From Bradyrhizobium betae (lineage in GTDB: Bacteria > Pseudomonadota > Alphaproteobacteria > Rhizobiales > Xanthobacteraceae): a stretch of DNA of 64,000 nt. Positions 1 to 8,661 of this stretch are shown here, in pieces. A program made the translations under genes and the position numbers. The stretch lies in assembly GCF_008932115.1 (NCBI RefSeq), contig NZ_CP044543.1, positions 6,950,501 to 7,014,500 on the forward strand, written 5' to 3'. The notes below the pieces were generated by a model. It was not told the origin of the DNA and searched no databases. It worked only from the letters and a program-made list of their open reading frames with translations. The first letter of the stretch is position 1; each line of letters starts with the position of its first letter.

Positions 1-1183
1 CGCAGATCAGGAACGCCGGTGCTGCTGCGGAGGCCGACGCGTTCGAGCGCAGCATCGCTGCCACGAAGTCGTGGTAGGAGTCGGCTTCATTGACGAAACG
101 GCGGCCCGTCTGGTTGACGGCAAGCAGTCCCGGCTTGGCGCGATCGAGCATGATGTGCGGGAAGACCGAGACGTGACCGTCCGCTTGCGCCATCACAGAA
201 CTCGGCATCCACAACGCCGGGCTGTCGAGATCGCACACGATGTCGGCGTTGATGCGCTCGGCTGCCAGGATGCCGTCGCCCGTGTTCGACGAGGGCGCCA
301 GCGAGTAGCGGCGTGCGGCTTCCGGAAACAGCCGTTCGCGAAGTTCACGGTTCCAGCCGATGCCGCCTGTTGCCAGCACCACGCCCTTGCGGGCGTGTAT
401 GCGCAGCTCTCCGGCCGGAGACGAGAGCACGGCACCGACGACCGCATCGCCATCGCAGATGATGTCTCGAAGTCCCGTCTCAAATCGGAGATCGACTCCG
501 GCTCGGCGGATGCCGGCGAACAGTCTTGCGACAAGCGCGTTGCCCATGATCAGGCGCGTTCCGCGCTTGTAACTGATGCGATCGAGCGCATGCCGGGCGA
601 GAAGACCGGCGGCGTGCCGCAAATTCGTCAAGTTGCCGAAAGGCGCCAACAGCGCCGGAATGTCTGCCTTCCCGACCATCATGCCGCCGAGAACCATGAA
701 CTCCCGGCGTGGCGGCCTGACGCGTGCAAAGTCGTGGCCGAGCTTGCGGCCGTCGAACGGAATGGCCCCGAGTGCGCGACCGCCGATCGCGGCACCCGCA
801 AGGTTCTTGTAATCAGGATGGACCGGTGGCGCCGCAAACCGCACGCTCGTCTTCTGCTCGAGATAATCGAGCACGATCGGCCCCGCCTCGAGGAACATGT
901 CGAGGCGCTGGTCTGTGGCATGCTCGCCGAGCATCGCGGCCAGATAAGTGCGCGCGGCCGCAACCGTGTCAGGCGTGCCGGCACGCTCTCCTTGCCGGTT
1001 GCCGGGAATCCAGACCGTGCCGGCGGAGGTCGCAGTCGTTCCGCCCACCATGTCCGACTTTTCGCAAAGGATGACCTGAAGCCCTTCGAGCGCGCCCACC
1101 AGTGCGGCCGTCATGCCGGCCGCACCTGCACCGACGACGAGGAGATCGGTCTCGACGTCGAAGGCGCGATCGACTTGCGGCAT
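1..1183 (-). CDS. FAD-dependent dehydrogenase of the fumarate reductase / 3-oxosteroid dehydrogenase family (3' end outside window)
   Basis: The protein begins with a Rossmann FAD-binding motif, VVGAGAAGMTAAL, about 15 residues from the start. A family-typical 'GGTTATSAGTVWIPG' follows, then 'VVLATGGIGWN' near residue 250, the usual second FAD contact. This layout matches soluble flavoprotein dehydrogenases that introduce or reduce a double bond next to a carbonyl or carboxylate. The ATG at 1183 is preceded by AAGGAGAG, a good ribosome site. The gene is last in a minus-strand cluster with a TRAP transporter and a dehydroquinase, so its substrate is probably the imported acid or a product of it; that is inference. 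The C-terminus lies left of the window, so active-site residues there cannot be checked. Confidence 0.88.
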   Translation of the reverse strand, partial: MPQVDRAFDVETDLLVVGAGAAGMTAALVGALEGLQVILCEKSDMVGGTTATSAGTVWIPGNRQGERAGTPDTVAAARTYLAAMLGEHATDQRLDMFLEAGPIVLDYLEQKTSVRFAAPPVHPDYKNLAGAAIGGRALGAIPFDGRKLGHDFARVRPPRREFMVLGGMMVGKADIPALLAPFGNLTNLRHAAGLLARHALDRISYKRGTRLIMGNALVARLFAGIRRAGVDLRFETGLRDIICDGDAVVGAVLSSPAGELRIHARKGVVLATGGIGWNRELRERLFPEAARRYSLAPSSNTGDGILAAERINADIVCDLDSPALWMPSSVMAQADGHVSVFPHIMLDRAKPGLLAVNQTGRRFVNEADSYHDFVAAMLRSNASASAAAPAFLIC

Positions 1184-1200
1184 CCCGATCTCTCCTTGTC

Positions 1201-1284
1201 CTACGACGCGGCGCGTGCCCTCTCGACCAGCTCGTGCGGCGCGAGCTTGAGCGCGGTCGGGGCGGCAAGCGAGAATGCCGCCAT
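1201..1284 (-). CDS. possible 27-aa coupled small ORF
   Basis: An ATG overlaps the TGA of the upstream 218-aa gene by one base (TGATG), the arrangement used for translational coupling. It opens 27 codons ending in TAG 17 bases before the FAD gene start. The peptide begins MAAFSLAAPTALKLAPHE and most codons end in G or C, as in neighbouring genes. It has no recognisable domain. It may be a real small protein, a remnant, or only a coupling leader that brings ribosomes to the FAD gene. Confidence 0.3.
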   Translation of the reverse strand: MAAFSLAAPTALKLAPHELVERARAAS

Positions 1285-1940
1285 CAGCCGAAATCCGCGA
1301 TGCGGGCGTCGAGCGCGAACATGGCCTGATAGACTTCCGGCTCGCTCGCCCGGCCGAGCACGTCGGATGCAATCGCCCGCGCCTGCTGCAAAGCGCCCTG
1401 CAACGAGGCAACGTCGAGCGCCTCGATCAGCAAAAGCCCTGCGAAAAAACCCTCGTCCTTCCGCATGCCCTTTTCGGCTGTCGGCACCGATGTCCGCGCC
1501 TCGTCGGTCGTGCCGATCTGCACGGCGGCGATCCCGTCGCACGCAACCAGCGCCTCAGCCAGTTTTTGCGGGTGCTTCGGCAATGTCTCGATCCGCAGCG
1601 CCATGATGGTGGCGCCCTCGCCCCGGCCGGCACGCGCGACCATCACGCCGCCGCCCCGCATGAAGTTGCCGAGCTTCGGCATGATGCGCTGCGACCACGG
1701 CGTCGGTGCGTTCAGGCGCGCCAGATAGGCCGCGCCATCGAGCACCTCGGGTGTCTCGAGCTCGTACAGGATAAAGAAGCGGTTGATGTCGTCGCGCGCG
1801 GCGCGGAACACGCGCGAGGCCAGGAAGCCCCTGGTGGTCACGCGTTCGGTGGTGTGCTCGCGTGTCAGCCAGTGCCGGTAGTCGATCAGGTCATGCGCCT
1901 CGACGTCGCTCCAGATGGCCAGAAATCCTGCTCCGCGCAT
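1284..1940 (-). CDS. uncharacterised 218-aa protein of a catabolic cluster (possible duplicated dimeric alpha/beta-barrel fold)
   Basis: I do not recognise a named family. There is no signal peptide or membrane segment. The sequence looks like two weakly related halves: one opens 'GFLAIWSDVEAHDLIDYR' and the other near residue 113 with 'ATIMALRIETLPKHPQKL'. Each has a hydrophobic strand, a helix rich in His, Arg or Asp, and another strand, as in EthD/ABM-type ferredoxin-like folds. The ATG at 1940 has GGGGGA upstream. The gene lies just after aroQ and before the FAD dehydrogenase, so a role as a small enzyme or binding protein in the same pathway is likely. The fold is inferred from pattern only. 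Confidence 0.7.
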   Translation of the reverse strand: MRGAGFLAIWSDVEAHDLIDYRHWLTREHTTERVTTRGFLASRVFRAARDDINRFFILYELETPEVLDGAAYLARLNAPTPWSQRIMPKLGNFMRGGGVMVARAGRGEGATIMALRIETLPKHPQKLAEALVACDGIAAVQIGTTDEARTSVPTAEKGMRKDEGFFAGLLLIEALDVASLQGALQQARAIASDVLGRASEPEVYQAMFALDARIADFG

Positions 1941-1952
1941 TCCGCGTCCCCC

Positions 1953-2435
1953 TTACGTCTTGAGCCCGTGCAACGCCGCCGGGATCGTGTCGGGCAATTG
2001 TCCGAGCCGCTGGACGGCCGCCAGCAGCGCAGCGAGATAGCCGTACGGACCGAGGCCGCAGATCACCGATGTGCAGGCACCCGACGTGATCGAATGGCGG
2101 TGCAGCTCGTCGCGCGCATGGATGTTCGAGATATGCAGCTCAATCTTCGGCCCCTCGAAGATCTTCAGCGCATCGATCAGCGCGATCGAGGTGAAGGAGT
2201 AGCCGGCCGGGTTGATGATGATCGCGTCCGCGTTGCCACGGGCGGACTGGATCAGGCCGACGAGCTCGCCCTCCATGTTGGACTGATGGAACGAGATCGA
2301 GACGCCGAGCTGATCGGCCAGGGCCCGGCAGCTCGCCTCGATCTCCTGCAGCGTCGTCCGGCCGTAGATGTGCGGCTCCCTGATGCCGAGAAAGTTGAGG
2401 TTGGGTCCGTTGAGGATCATGATCCGAGCGGCCAT
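1953..2435 (-). CDS. aroQ: type II 3-dehydroquinate dehydratase
   Basis: The 160-aa product has the family motifs in order: NGPNLN near the start, REPHIYG with the catalytic tyrosine, QSNMEGELV, INPAGYSFTSIALIDAL, and HISNIHARDELHRHS with the catalytic histidine. It interconverts 3-dehydroquinate and 3-dehydroshikimate in the cytosol. The start at 2435 places NGPNLN at the usual position and has GAAGGA upstream; an upstream in-frame start at 2483 would add 16 atypical residues and overlap dctM. The gene directly follows a TRAP permease, not other aro genes. It may therefore be a catabolic copy, for quinate-like compounds, not the housekeeping enzyme. The family call is firm; the catabolic role is inferred from context. 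Confidence 0.93.
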   Translation of the reverse strand: MAARIMILNGPNLNFLGIREPHIYGRTTLQEIEASCRALADQLGVSISFHQSNMEGELVGLIQSARGNADAIIINPAGYSFTSIALIDALKIFEGPKIELHISNIHARDELHRHSITSGACTSVICGLGPYGYLAALLAAVQRLGQLPDTIPAALHGLKT

Positions 2436-2467
2436 TTTCACGTGTCCTTCTGTCGTTTCCGTTGCAA

Positions 2468-3748
2468 CTAGCCACCAAACCATTTCGCGGGGATCGTCAC
2501 CAGTCCCGGGAACAGGACCATCGCCAGCAGCACGATCAGTTGCGCGATCATGAAGGGCCAGACACCCTTGATGATGTCCTCCATGCTGATCCTGGCGACG
2601 CCGCAGACGACGTTGAGCACGATCCCGACCGGCGGGGTGATCAGGCCGATGGCATTGTTGATGATGAAGAGGACGCCAAAATAGACCGGGTCGATGCCGG
2701 CCGCCTTGATGATCGGCATCAGGATCGGCGTGAGGATGAGGATCGTCGGCGTCATGTCGAGCGCCGTTCCGACGATGACAACTACGACCATGATCGCGAG
2801 CATCAGCAGCGTGTTGTTGCCCATGAAGGGCTTCAGCAGCGTCACGACCTGGGCGGAGATCTCGGACACGGTGATCAACCAGGATGATACCAGCGCCGCA
2901 GCGACCAGGAACATGACGATGCTCGTCGTCACGGCCGAGGAGACGAAGATTGCGTACAGCTGCGATAGTTTCAGTTCACGGTAGATGCAGGTCGCGACGA
3001 ACAAGGAGTAGACGGCAACGACCACCGCAGCTTCCGTCGGCGTGAAGATGCCAAAACGCAGGCCGACCACGATGATGACCGGCAGCATCAGCGCCCAGAA
3101 GCCGTCGACGACGGCCTTGATGATCTCCGACCACGAGGCCCGTGGCGGCGGCGTCAGGTTCTCTTTCCGCACCACCCACGCCCACGCCATGCAGAGGCCT
3201 GCGCCGAGCAGCAGCCCGGGCACGATGCCGGCCAGAAACAGTTTCGAGATCGAGACCCCGGCGGCGACGCCGAAGATGACGAAGCCGATGCTGGGCGGAA
3301 TGACGGGGGCAATGATGCCGCCTGCGGCGACGAGGCCCGCCGCGTAGGATTTCTTGTGCCCCGCAGCCACCATCATCGGCACCAGCAGGGCCGCGAGCGC
3401 CGCCGCATCGGCCGCCGCCGATCCCGACAGCGACGCAAGGATGCAGGATGCGAGGATCGTGACGTAGCCCAGCCCGCCGCGGAAATGCCCGACCGCAACG
3501 AGCGCAACGTTGACGATGCGCCTGGCCAGCCCTCCCTTGTTCATGATCTCGCCGGCGAGCATGAAGAAGGGAATGGCCATCAGCGGAAAGCTGTCCGCGC
3601 CGTTGATGACGTTCTGCGCCACGATCTGGGCGTCGAACATGTCGATCGTGCTCATCAGGGCGACGCCGCAGACGATAAGTGCAAAGGCGATCGGCATGCC
3701 CAGCGCCATGGCGCCGAGCAGCGAGACAGTGAAGACGGCGATCGTCAT
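2468..3748 (-). CDS. dctM: TRAP transporter large permease, DctM family
   Basis: The 426-aa protein is hydrophobic throughout, with about a dozen membrane segments, beginning MTIAVFTVSLLGAMALGMPI. It contains the DctM-type stretches 'GGIIAPVIPPSIGFVIFG' and 'LITPPVGIVLNVVCGVA'. The DctM subunit uses the sodium gradient to carry small organic acids handed over by the periplasmic binding protein. It lies 58 bases downstream of dctQ in the order P-Q-M, and aroQ follows with a 32-base gap, so all probably share one transcript starting upstream of dctP. Confidence 0.95.
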   Translation of the reverse strand: MTIAVFTVSLLGAMALGMPIAFALIVCGVALMSTIDMFDAQIVAQNVINGADSFPLMAIPFFMLAGEIMNKGGLARRIVNVALVAVGHFRGGLGYVTILASCILASLSGSAAADAAALAALLVPMMVAAGHKKSYAAGLVAAGGIIAPVIPPSIGFVIFGVAAGVSISKLFLAGIVPGLLLGAGLCMAWAWVVRKENLTPPPRASWSEIIKAVVDGFWALMLPVIIVVGLRFGIFTPTEAAVVVAVYSLFVATCIYRELKLSQLYAIFVSSAVTTSIVMFLVAAALVSSWLITVSEISAQVVTLLKPFMGNNTLLMLAIMVVVVIVGTALDMTPTILILTPILMPIIKAAGIDPVYFGVLFIINNAIGLITPPVGIVLNVVCGVARISMEDIIKGVWPFMIAQLIVLLAMVLFPGLVTIPAKWFGG

Positions 3749-3806
3749 GACGCGATCCCGGTGGATTGCAGGATGTGAGCGCAGCCTTGCAAGATTCGAC
3801 GAGACA

Positions 3807-4316
3807 TCAGTGCTCTTCCGATTCCTTGACGGCGACCATGTCGGCCTCGCTTGCCCGTCCCGTGAGCACGCGGATGAGGTCGTAAAGGAGGATGACCCCG
3901 GTCGACGCGCCGAAGATCACGCCGACCGCGTAGAAGATGCCCATCGAAAGGCCCGTGGCCGGCGCGCGGTCGTCGAGATTGATGATGGTCTGCCGCCAAC
4001 TGCCGGAAAGCAGCAGCCAGTCGGCAAACAGCATCAGGCAGTAGTTGAGGACAAAGCAGATGCGCTTGCCGGAAGCCGGCAGTTTCCGGATCAGGGTGTC
4101 GACGCCGAGATGGGCGTGCTCGCGCATCGCGACGATGGCGCCGAGGAAGGTCAGCCAGACCAGCAGCCAGCGCGACAGCTCCTCGGAAATCGTGATGCCG
4201 GAGTTGAAGCCGTAACGCAGGACGACGTTGCCGAACACCAGCACCACCATGACGACGAGACATGCGGCGATAACGGCCTTCAGGAACGTACAATAGAGAT
4301 CGAGAGCTCGCGCCAT
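3807..4316 (-). CDS. dctQ: TRAP transporter small permease, DctQ family
   Basis: The 169-aa protein has four predicted membrane helices, the first opening 'YCTFLKAVIAACLVVMVVLV' and the last including 'MGIFYAVGVIFGASTGVILL'. It has the DctQ signature 'ISEELSRWLLVWLTFLGA' near residue 45. DctQ supports the large permease and docks the loaded binding protein. It lies between dctP and dctM in a standard TRAP order. The C-terminal tail is charged and cytoplasmic. Confidence 0.93.
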   Translation of the reverse strand: MARALDLYCTFLKAVIAACLVVMVVLVFGNVVLRYGFNSGITISEELSRWLLVWLTFLGAIVAMREHAHLGVDTLIRKLPASGKRICFVLNYCLMLFADWLLLSGSWRQTIINLDDRAPATGLSMGIFYAVGVIFGASTGVILLYDLIRVLTGRASEADMVAVKESEEH

Positions 4317-4392
4317 GCGTGACGTCCGGGCAAGTGAGGGGTGTGAGCCGGCCAGTGGCCGGCTCCGCTGCCTTGCGTATTGGAGAAGCCGG

Positions 4393-5409
4393 TTACTTCA
4401 CGTCCTTGCGGATGCGTTCGACTTCTTCGTTGAAGAGCTTCACGGTATCGGCGCGAAGATTGGCTGAAATCTTGTCCACGACGGGTTGCACCGCCTTCCG
4501 CATGCGGTCGGTTTCTTCAGGGGCGATCGCATTGTACTGCATGCCCTTGGCCTGCAGTTCCGCCAGAGCCTTCTCGGTCTGAAGGCGGGTCTGCTCCTTC
4601 TGATAACCGCGGCTTTCTTCGTAGGCTTCGCGCATCAGGCGCTGCTCGGTCGGCGACAGCTTGTCCCAGAACACCTTGCTCACCAGGATGATGTTCAGGG
4701 TGAAGGTGTGGTTGGTCGCGGATACGTATTTCTGCACTTCGTAGAATTTGTTGGAGAGAATGACCGTGTAGGGATTCTCCTGGCCGTCGACGGTGCGGGT
4801 CTCCAGCGCCGAATACAGCTCACCGAAGGCCATCGGGACCGGATTGGCCTTAAAGGCACTGAAGCTCTCGAGATAGACCGGGTTCGGAATCACGCGAAGC
4901 TTGAGGCCGCCGAAGTCCTCGACCTTGGTGATCGGGCGGGTGCTGTTGGTGACGTTGCGAAAGCCCAGCCCCCAATATCCCAGGCCCGTCAGCCCCTTCG
5001 AGGGCAGCGTATCGAGCATCGCCGCGCCGAATTTGCCGGTCGCGAGCGCGTCAGCTTGCTCGGTCGTGTTGAAGAGGAACGGGAAATCGATCAGGCCGAA
5101 CTCGGGCACGACGGTCGCCAACGACGTCGTCGAGGCCGACAGCATTTCCTGCGTGCCGCCGCGCAGCGCGGATTGCTGCTGCAATTCGTTGCCGAGCTGC
5201 GAGGCCGCGAACTCGCGGACCTTCATCTTGCCCCCGCTCTTCGCCAGCAGGATCTCGGCAAACTTCTGCACGCCAAAGCTGACGGGGTGATCGGTGTTGT
5301 TCAGGTGGCCCCACCTGATCGTCCGCTCCTGAACGTCCTGAGCGGATGCGCCGACCGTCAGCGCCACGCAGATCGCCGTCGCCGACAGCGCCCGTACCAA
5401 CAAGCTCAT
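4393..5409 (-). CDS. dctP: TRAP transporter solute-binding protein, DctP family
   Basis: The 338-aa protein has a Sec signal peptide (MSLLVRALSATAICVALTVG, cleavage near ASA-QD) and begins its mature part with 'RTIRWGHLNNTDHPVSFGVQ'. DctP landmarks include 'GLKLRVIPNPVYLESFSAF', with the conserved arginine that usually binds a carboxylate, and 'GELYSALETRTVDGQENPY'. It is exported to the periplasm to capture an organic acid. GAGGAAACG upstream of the ATG is a good ribosome site. It is first in a minus-strand operon and faces a GntR gene across a 227-base AT-rich gap that probably holds both promoters. Confidence 0.95.
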   Translation of the reverse strand: MSLLVRALSATAICVALTVGASAQDVQERTIRWGHLNNTDHPVSFGVQKFAEILLAKSGGKMKVREFAASQLGNELQQQSALRGGTQEMLSASTTSLATVVPEFGLIDFPFLFNTTEQADALATGKFGAAMLDTLPSKGLTGLGYWGLGFRNVTNSTRPITKVEDFGGLKLRVIPNPVYLESFSAFKANPVPMAFGELYSALETRTVDGQENPYTVILSNKFYEVQKYVSATNHTFTLNIILVSKVFWDKLSPTEQRLMREAYEESRGYQKEQTRLQTEKALAELQAKGMQYNAIAPEETDRMRKAVQPVVDKISANLRADTVKLFNEEVERIRKDVK

Positions 5410-5479
5410 CGTTTCCTCGCTGTTCTCCGGGGCGCGAACGGCGGCTTAAGCCATCATTTTCCGCACCCTCAGCTTATTT

Positions 5480-5554
5480 AGACATCATACATATATTTCC
5501 GTGTCAAACGACAATATCCATTTCATATGAGATTTCTATAGACGTCAGATACAT
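5480..5554. promoter_or_regulatory. candidate operator region between dctP and the GntR gene
   Basis: This divergent gap is much richer in A and T than its surroundings. AGACATCATACAT at 5480 recurs as AGACGTCAGATACAT at 5540, in the same orientation 60 bases apart. Between them lies the palindrome TCATATGA at 5523-5530. Repeated imperfect sites next to a divergently transcribed GntR gene are the usual layout for a self-regulating FCD-type repressor. Which bases it binds is a guess. Confidence 0.4.
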
Positions 5555-5636
5555 TCATTCTGCTATATTGCTGGCAACATTGATGGTTCGGCCGCCGCAG
5601 GGGGCTGGCGATCCGGACAAGCGGGACGAGAAGCGC

Positions 5637-6296
5637 ATGACGTCACTTGAGGAACGGCCAATGTCGGCGGGTGACAGCGGCTATCAGCGCATTCGCTCCG
5701 ACATCATTTTCGGGGTGCTCACGCCCTCGGGGCGTCTCCGGCTCGATGCCATGAAGGAGGATTACGGCGTCAGCATCTCGACGCTGCGCGAGATCCTCAA
5801 TCGCCTGACGTCCGAAGGCTTTGTGGTTGCCGAAGGCCAGCGCGGATTCGAGGTGGCGCCCATTTCGATCCAGAACCTGCGCGAGCTCGCCGATTTGCGC
5901 ATCCTGCTGGAGCATCATGCGATGGCCGAGTCGTTCCGCGCCGGCGACGTCGAGTGGGAGGGCCGCGTCGTGTCCGCGCATCACAAGCTGGCGGCGACCG
6001 AACGCACTGTGCTGAAGGAGGGCGACGATCCCGAGCTGCGCAAGCGCTATGACGGCGAATTCCATCAGGCTTTGATCTCGAGCTGCGGGTCGCGCGAGTT
6101 GATGCAGACCCACTCGGTCGTGTTCGACAAATATTTCCGCTATGCGCTGCGCTATCGGGGCGCGGAGACGATCAACCAGCACAAGGCCTTGCTGGAAGCC
6201 GCCCTGAAGCGGGACATCAAGAGCGCCAGGACCGTTCTCAGCGACCACATCAATGGCTGCGTCGCGCATGCGCTGTCCTCATGGAAGGACAGCTGA
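5637..6296 (+). CDS. GntR-family transcriptional regulator with FCD-type ligand domain
   Basis: The 219-aa protein has an N-terminal winged helix, about residues 15-75, with 'YGVSISTLREILNRLTSEG' as recognition-helix region and 'GFVVAEGQRGFEVAPIS' as wing. An all-helical C-terminal FCD domain follows from 'LRELADLRILLEHHAM' to the end. Its metal/ligand histidines appear in 'EFHQALISSC' and 'DHINGC'. FCD regulators usually sense an organic acid and control nearby uptake and breakdown genes. It is divergent to the TRAP operon and is followed by the metallohydrolase and lactonase genes. The start at 5637 was chosen because longer in-frame starts run through the AT-rich control region; an alternative ATG lies at 5661. 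Confidence 0.92.
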   Translation: MTSLEERPMSAGDSGYQRIRSDIIFGVLTPSGRLRLDAMKEDYGVSISTLREILNRLTSEGFVVAEGQRGFEVAPISIQNLRELADLRILLEHHAMAESFRAGDVEWEGRVVSAHHKLAATERTVLKEGDDPELRKRYDGEFHQALISSCGSRELMQTHSVVFDKYFRYALRYRGAETINQHKALLEAALKRDIKSARTVLSDHINGCVAHALSSWKDS

Positions 6297-6346
6297 CCGC
6301 CCTCTCCTGCCGAGAAGATCAAATCGTCGACGAAAAAGAACGATCA

Positions 6347-7519
6347 ATGCCGCCCAGGATTCCATTCTCCACGACCAGGCTTGACGGCCTGCTCGACGCT
6401 TCAGGCATCGACGTCCTGATCGTCACCTCCAGGCACAACATTCAGTACCTTCTCGGCGGCTACTATCACTTCCAGTTCGACTACATGGAAGCGATCGGCG
6501 TCAGCCGGTTTCTGCCTGTCTTCGTCTATGTGAAGGGCGCGCCGGACAAGTCGGCCTACATCGCCAACCGGAACGAGCGGGACAGCGTCCAGAACAGGAC
6601 GGACGCCGGATACTGGATGCCGCCGGTCGTGTTCGGATCGTCAACCTCGGTCGAGGCGGCGACGCTGGCACTGAAGCATGTGAAGGCCATCGCGACGTCT
6701 GGGTTTCGTATCGGGATCGAGATGTCGTTCCTGCCGGCCGATGCCGCCGACGTGCTGCGCAAGGAGCTCCCGAATTGCCATTTTGTCGAGGCGATGCGCC
6801 CGCTCGAGAAGCTGCGGTCCATCAAGACCGCAGCCGAGCTGGAGATCCTCCGCGAGGCGTCCGAACGGGTGGTCGCCTCCATGCTGGACGTGGTCAGCCG
6901 CGCCCAACCCGGACACAGCAAGCGCGAGATCATCGCTCATCTGCGCCAGGCCGAGCTGTCTCGCGACATGATCTTCGAATATGCCCTCGTGACCATAGGC
7001 ACGAGTCTCAACCGCGCTCCCTCGGACCAGCGTCTTGAACCGGGCGACATCATCTCGCTGGATTCGGGCGGCAACTACCGGGGTTACATCGGCGATCTCT
7101 GCCGGATGGCCGTGCATGGATCGCCCGATGCCGAACTCGTCGACCTGCTCGCGGACGTCGACATGATCCAGCAAGCGGCCCGCGCGCCGATACGGGCGGG
7201 TCTTGTCGGCGGCGAGATCTACACCGCCGCAAACGACGCGCTGGCGCGATCCGCCCACGGCAAGCAAATGCATTTCGTCGCCCACGGCATGGGTATCGTC
7301 AGCCATGAAGCGCCACGCCTGACGTCGAGCGGCCCCATTCCCTATCCCGCCGACGACGCCGACGCGCCGCTCGAAGCCGGCATGGTCATCTCGATCGAGA
7401 CCACGCTGGCTCATCCGCGACGGGGCTTCATCAAGCTGGAGGATACCATCGCCGTCGCCGCGGACGGCTATCAGGCGTTTGGCGACGGCGCGCGGGGCTG
7501 GAACCGTATTCCAGAATGA
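6347..7519 (+). CDS. M24-family metallopeptidase-like hydrolase (Xaa-Pro peptidase / creatinase fold)
   Basis: The 390-aa protein has a creatinase-type N-terminal domain (residues 1-160, including 'IDVLIVTSRHNIQYLLGG') and a pita-bread M24 domain. Metal ligands are visible in order: Asp in 'ISLDSGGNYRGYIGDLCRM' (two aspartates), His in 'FVAHGMGIVSHEAP', Glu in 'ISIETTLAHP' and Glu in 'FIKLEDTIAV'. Such enzymes cleave X-Pro bonds or hydrolyse C-N bonds of small guanidino or lactam-like compounds. The TGA overlaps the next gene as ATGA, so the two are coupled. An upstream start at 6281 would overlap the GntR gene; ATG 6347 gives the normal family length. Confidence 0.88.
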   Translation: MPPRIPFSTTRLDGLLDASGIDVLIVTSRHNIQYLLGGYYHFQFDYMEAIGVSRFLPVFVYVKGAPDKSAYIANRNERDSVQNRTDAGYWMPPVVFGSSTSVEAATLALKHVKAIATSGFRIGIEMSFLPADAADVLRKELPNCHFVEAMRPLEKLRSIKTAAELEILREASERVVASMLDVVSRAQPGHSKREIIAHLRQAELSRDMIFEYALVTIGTSLNRAPSDQRLEPGDIISLDSGGNYRGYIGDLCRMAVHGSPDAELVDLLADVDMIQQAARAPIRAGLVGGEIYTAANDALARSAHGKQMHFVAHGMGIVSHEAPRLTSSGPIPYPADDADAPLEAGMVISIETTLAHPRRGFIKLEDTIAVAADGYQAFGDGARGWNRIPE

Positions 7520-8454
7520 CCATGAATTCGATCCCCGTACATCGAGTCGAGATCGCGGTCGCCAGCACGGATATCCTTGGCGAGACGCCGTTGTGGTGCG
7601 ACCAGTCACGCAAGCTGTGGTGGGTCGACATCGACGGCCGGCTTCATCAATCCTTCGACCCGGCCACGGGCGCCCATCACGTGTCCTCCCATGATGGCCA
7701 ATTCCTCGGCAGCCAGGCCTTGACGGCGGATGGTTCGCATCTGCTCGCGCAGGATCTGCGTGTCACCCGTCGCTCGTCTGTCGACGCCTGTCCCGATCAA
7801 TTCTGCGAGGTCGAGAACGGCCCCGACAACCGCCTCAACGACGGCCGCGTGGACGCGCGCGGTCGCCTGTGGATCGGCACCATGGACAATCAGCTGCACC
7901 GACCGAACGGCTCGCTGTATCAGGTGACCGGAGACGGTCAGGTCAAGCGCGTGTTCAGCGACGTCATCGTGACCAACGGGATCGCATTCGCGCCCGACAA
8001 TCGCACGCTCTATTTCACGGATACGCGGCGATTCCGTACCTGGGCCTTTGACTTCGATCTCGATGACGGCGTGATCGATAACAGGCGCCTGTTTGCCGAC
8101 TATAGCGCTTCCGGAGAGAGACCGGACGGCGCCTGCGTCGACGTTGACGGCGGGCTGTGGACGGCGTTCTTCTCGGGCGGCCGGATCGCGCGCTATCGCC
8201 CGGACGGGCAGATCGACACCATCATCCCGCTGCCCGTGACCAATCCGACCTGCCTGTGCTTCGGCGGAGATGACCTCAAAACACTGTTCGTGACGACGGC
8301 AAGAAAATTTCTGGATCCGCAGCGGCTGAGCATCGAGCCTCAGGCCGGTCAAGTTCTTGCCATTCACGGCGTCGCGCAAGGCCTTCCAGAGCACCGGTTC
8401 TCGATCAGCGGCATTGTTGACCAAAGCAGCACGCATGCTCGCGCTCGGACCTAG
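7516..8454 (+). CDS. SMP-30/gluconolactonase family lactonase
   Basis: The 312-aa protein begins a six-bladed propeller with 'LGETPLWCDQSRKLWWVDID', whose Glu is the first metal ligand. It continues with 'GPDNRLNDGRVDARGRLWIG' (Asn ligands), 'VTNGIAFAPDNRTLYFTDT' and 'RPDGACVDVDGGLW' (catalytic Asp). The family hydrolyses sugar-acid and related lactones in a metal-dependent way. It starts at the ATGA overlapping the M24 gene, or at a second ATG six bases on. The last ~15 residues after 'GLPEHRF' look atypical and may be a drifted tail. With the M24 enzyme it forms the plus-strand arm of the catabolic locus. Confidence 0.9.
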   Translation: MTMNSIPVHRVEIAVASTDILGETPLWCDQSRKLWWVDIDGRLHQSFDPATGAHHVSSHDGQFLGSQALTADGSHLLAQDLRVTRRSSVDACPDQFCEVENGPDNRLNDGRVDARGRLWIGTMDNQLHRPNGSLYQVTGDGQVKRVFSDVIVTNGIAFAPDNRTLYFTDTRRFRTWAFDFDLDDGVIDNRRLFADYSASGERPDGACVDVDGGLWTAFFSGGRIARYRPDGQIDTIIPLPVTNPTCLCFGGDDLKTLFVTTARKFLDPQRLSIEPQAGQVLAIHGVAQGLPEHRFSISGIVDQSSTHARART

Positions 8455-8661
8455 GATCGTGTCCGGCTATCTCTACGTAGCCTCCCGCTCATGCGCATTG
8501 CGTTGCGAATGTTTCTGATCGGTAAAACCAAATTTGTTTGATCGATACGTGCTCTCGTTGCGCTGGATCAAGTCACGCAGGCGTTCTCGGATCATTGTTG
8601 CAGAGATGCCGGCTGCGCTGAAGAGAGCTGCGTGGCCCGGACGTGCATTTGGAGAGTTGTC

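Noticed and set aside
71..1606. Open frame of 511 codons on the plus strand
   Set aside because: Antisense to the FAD dehydrogenase and the 218-aa gene, both of which have good starts and motifs or context.
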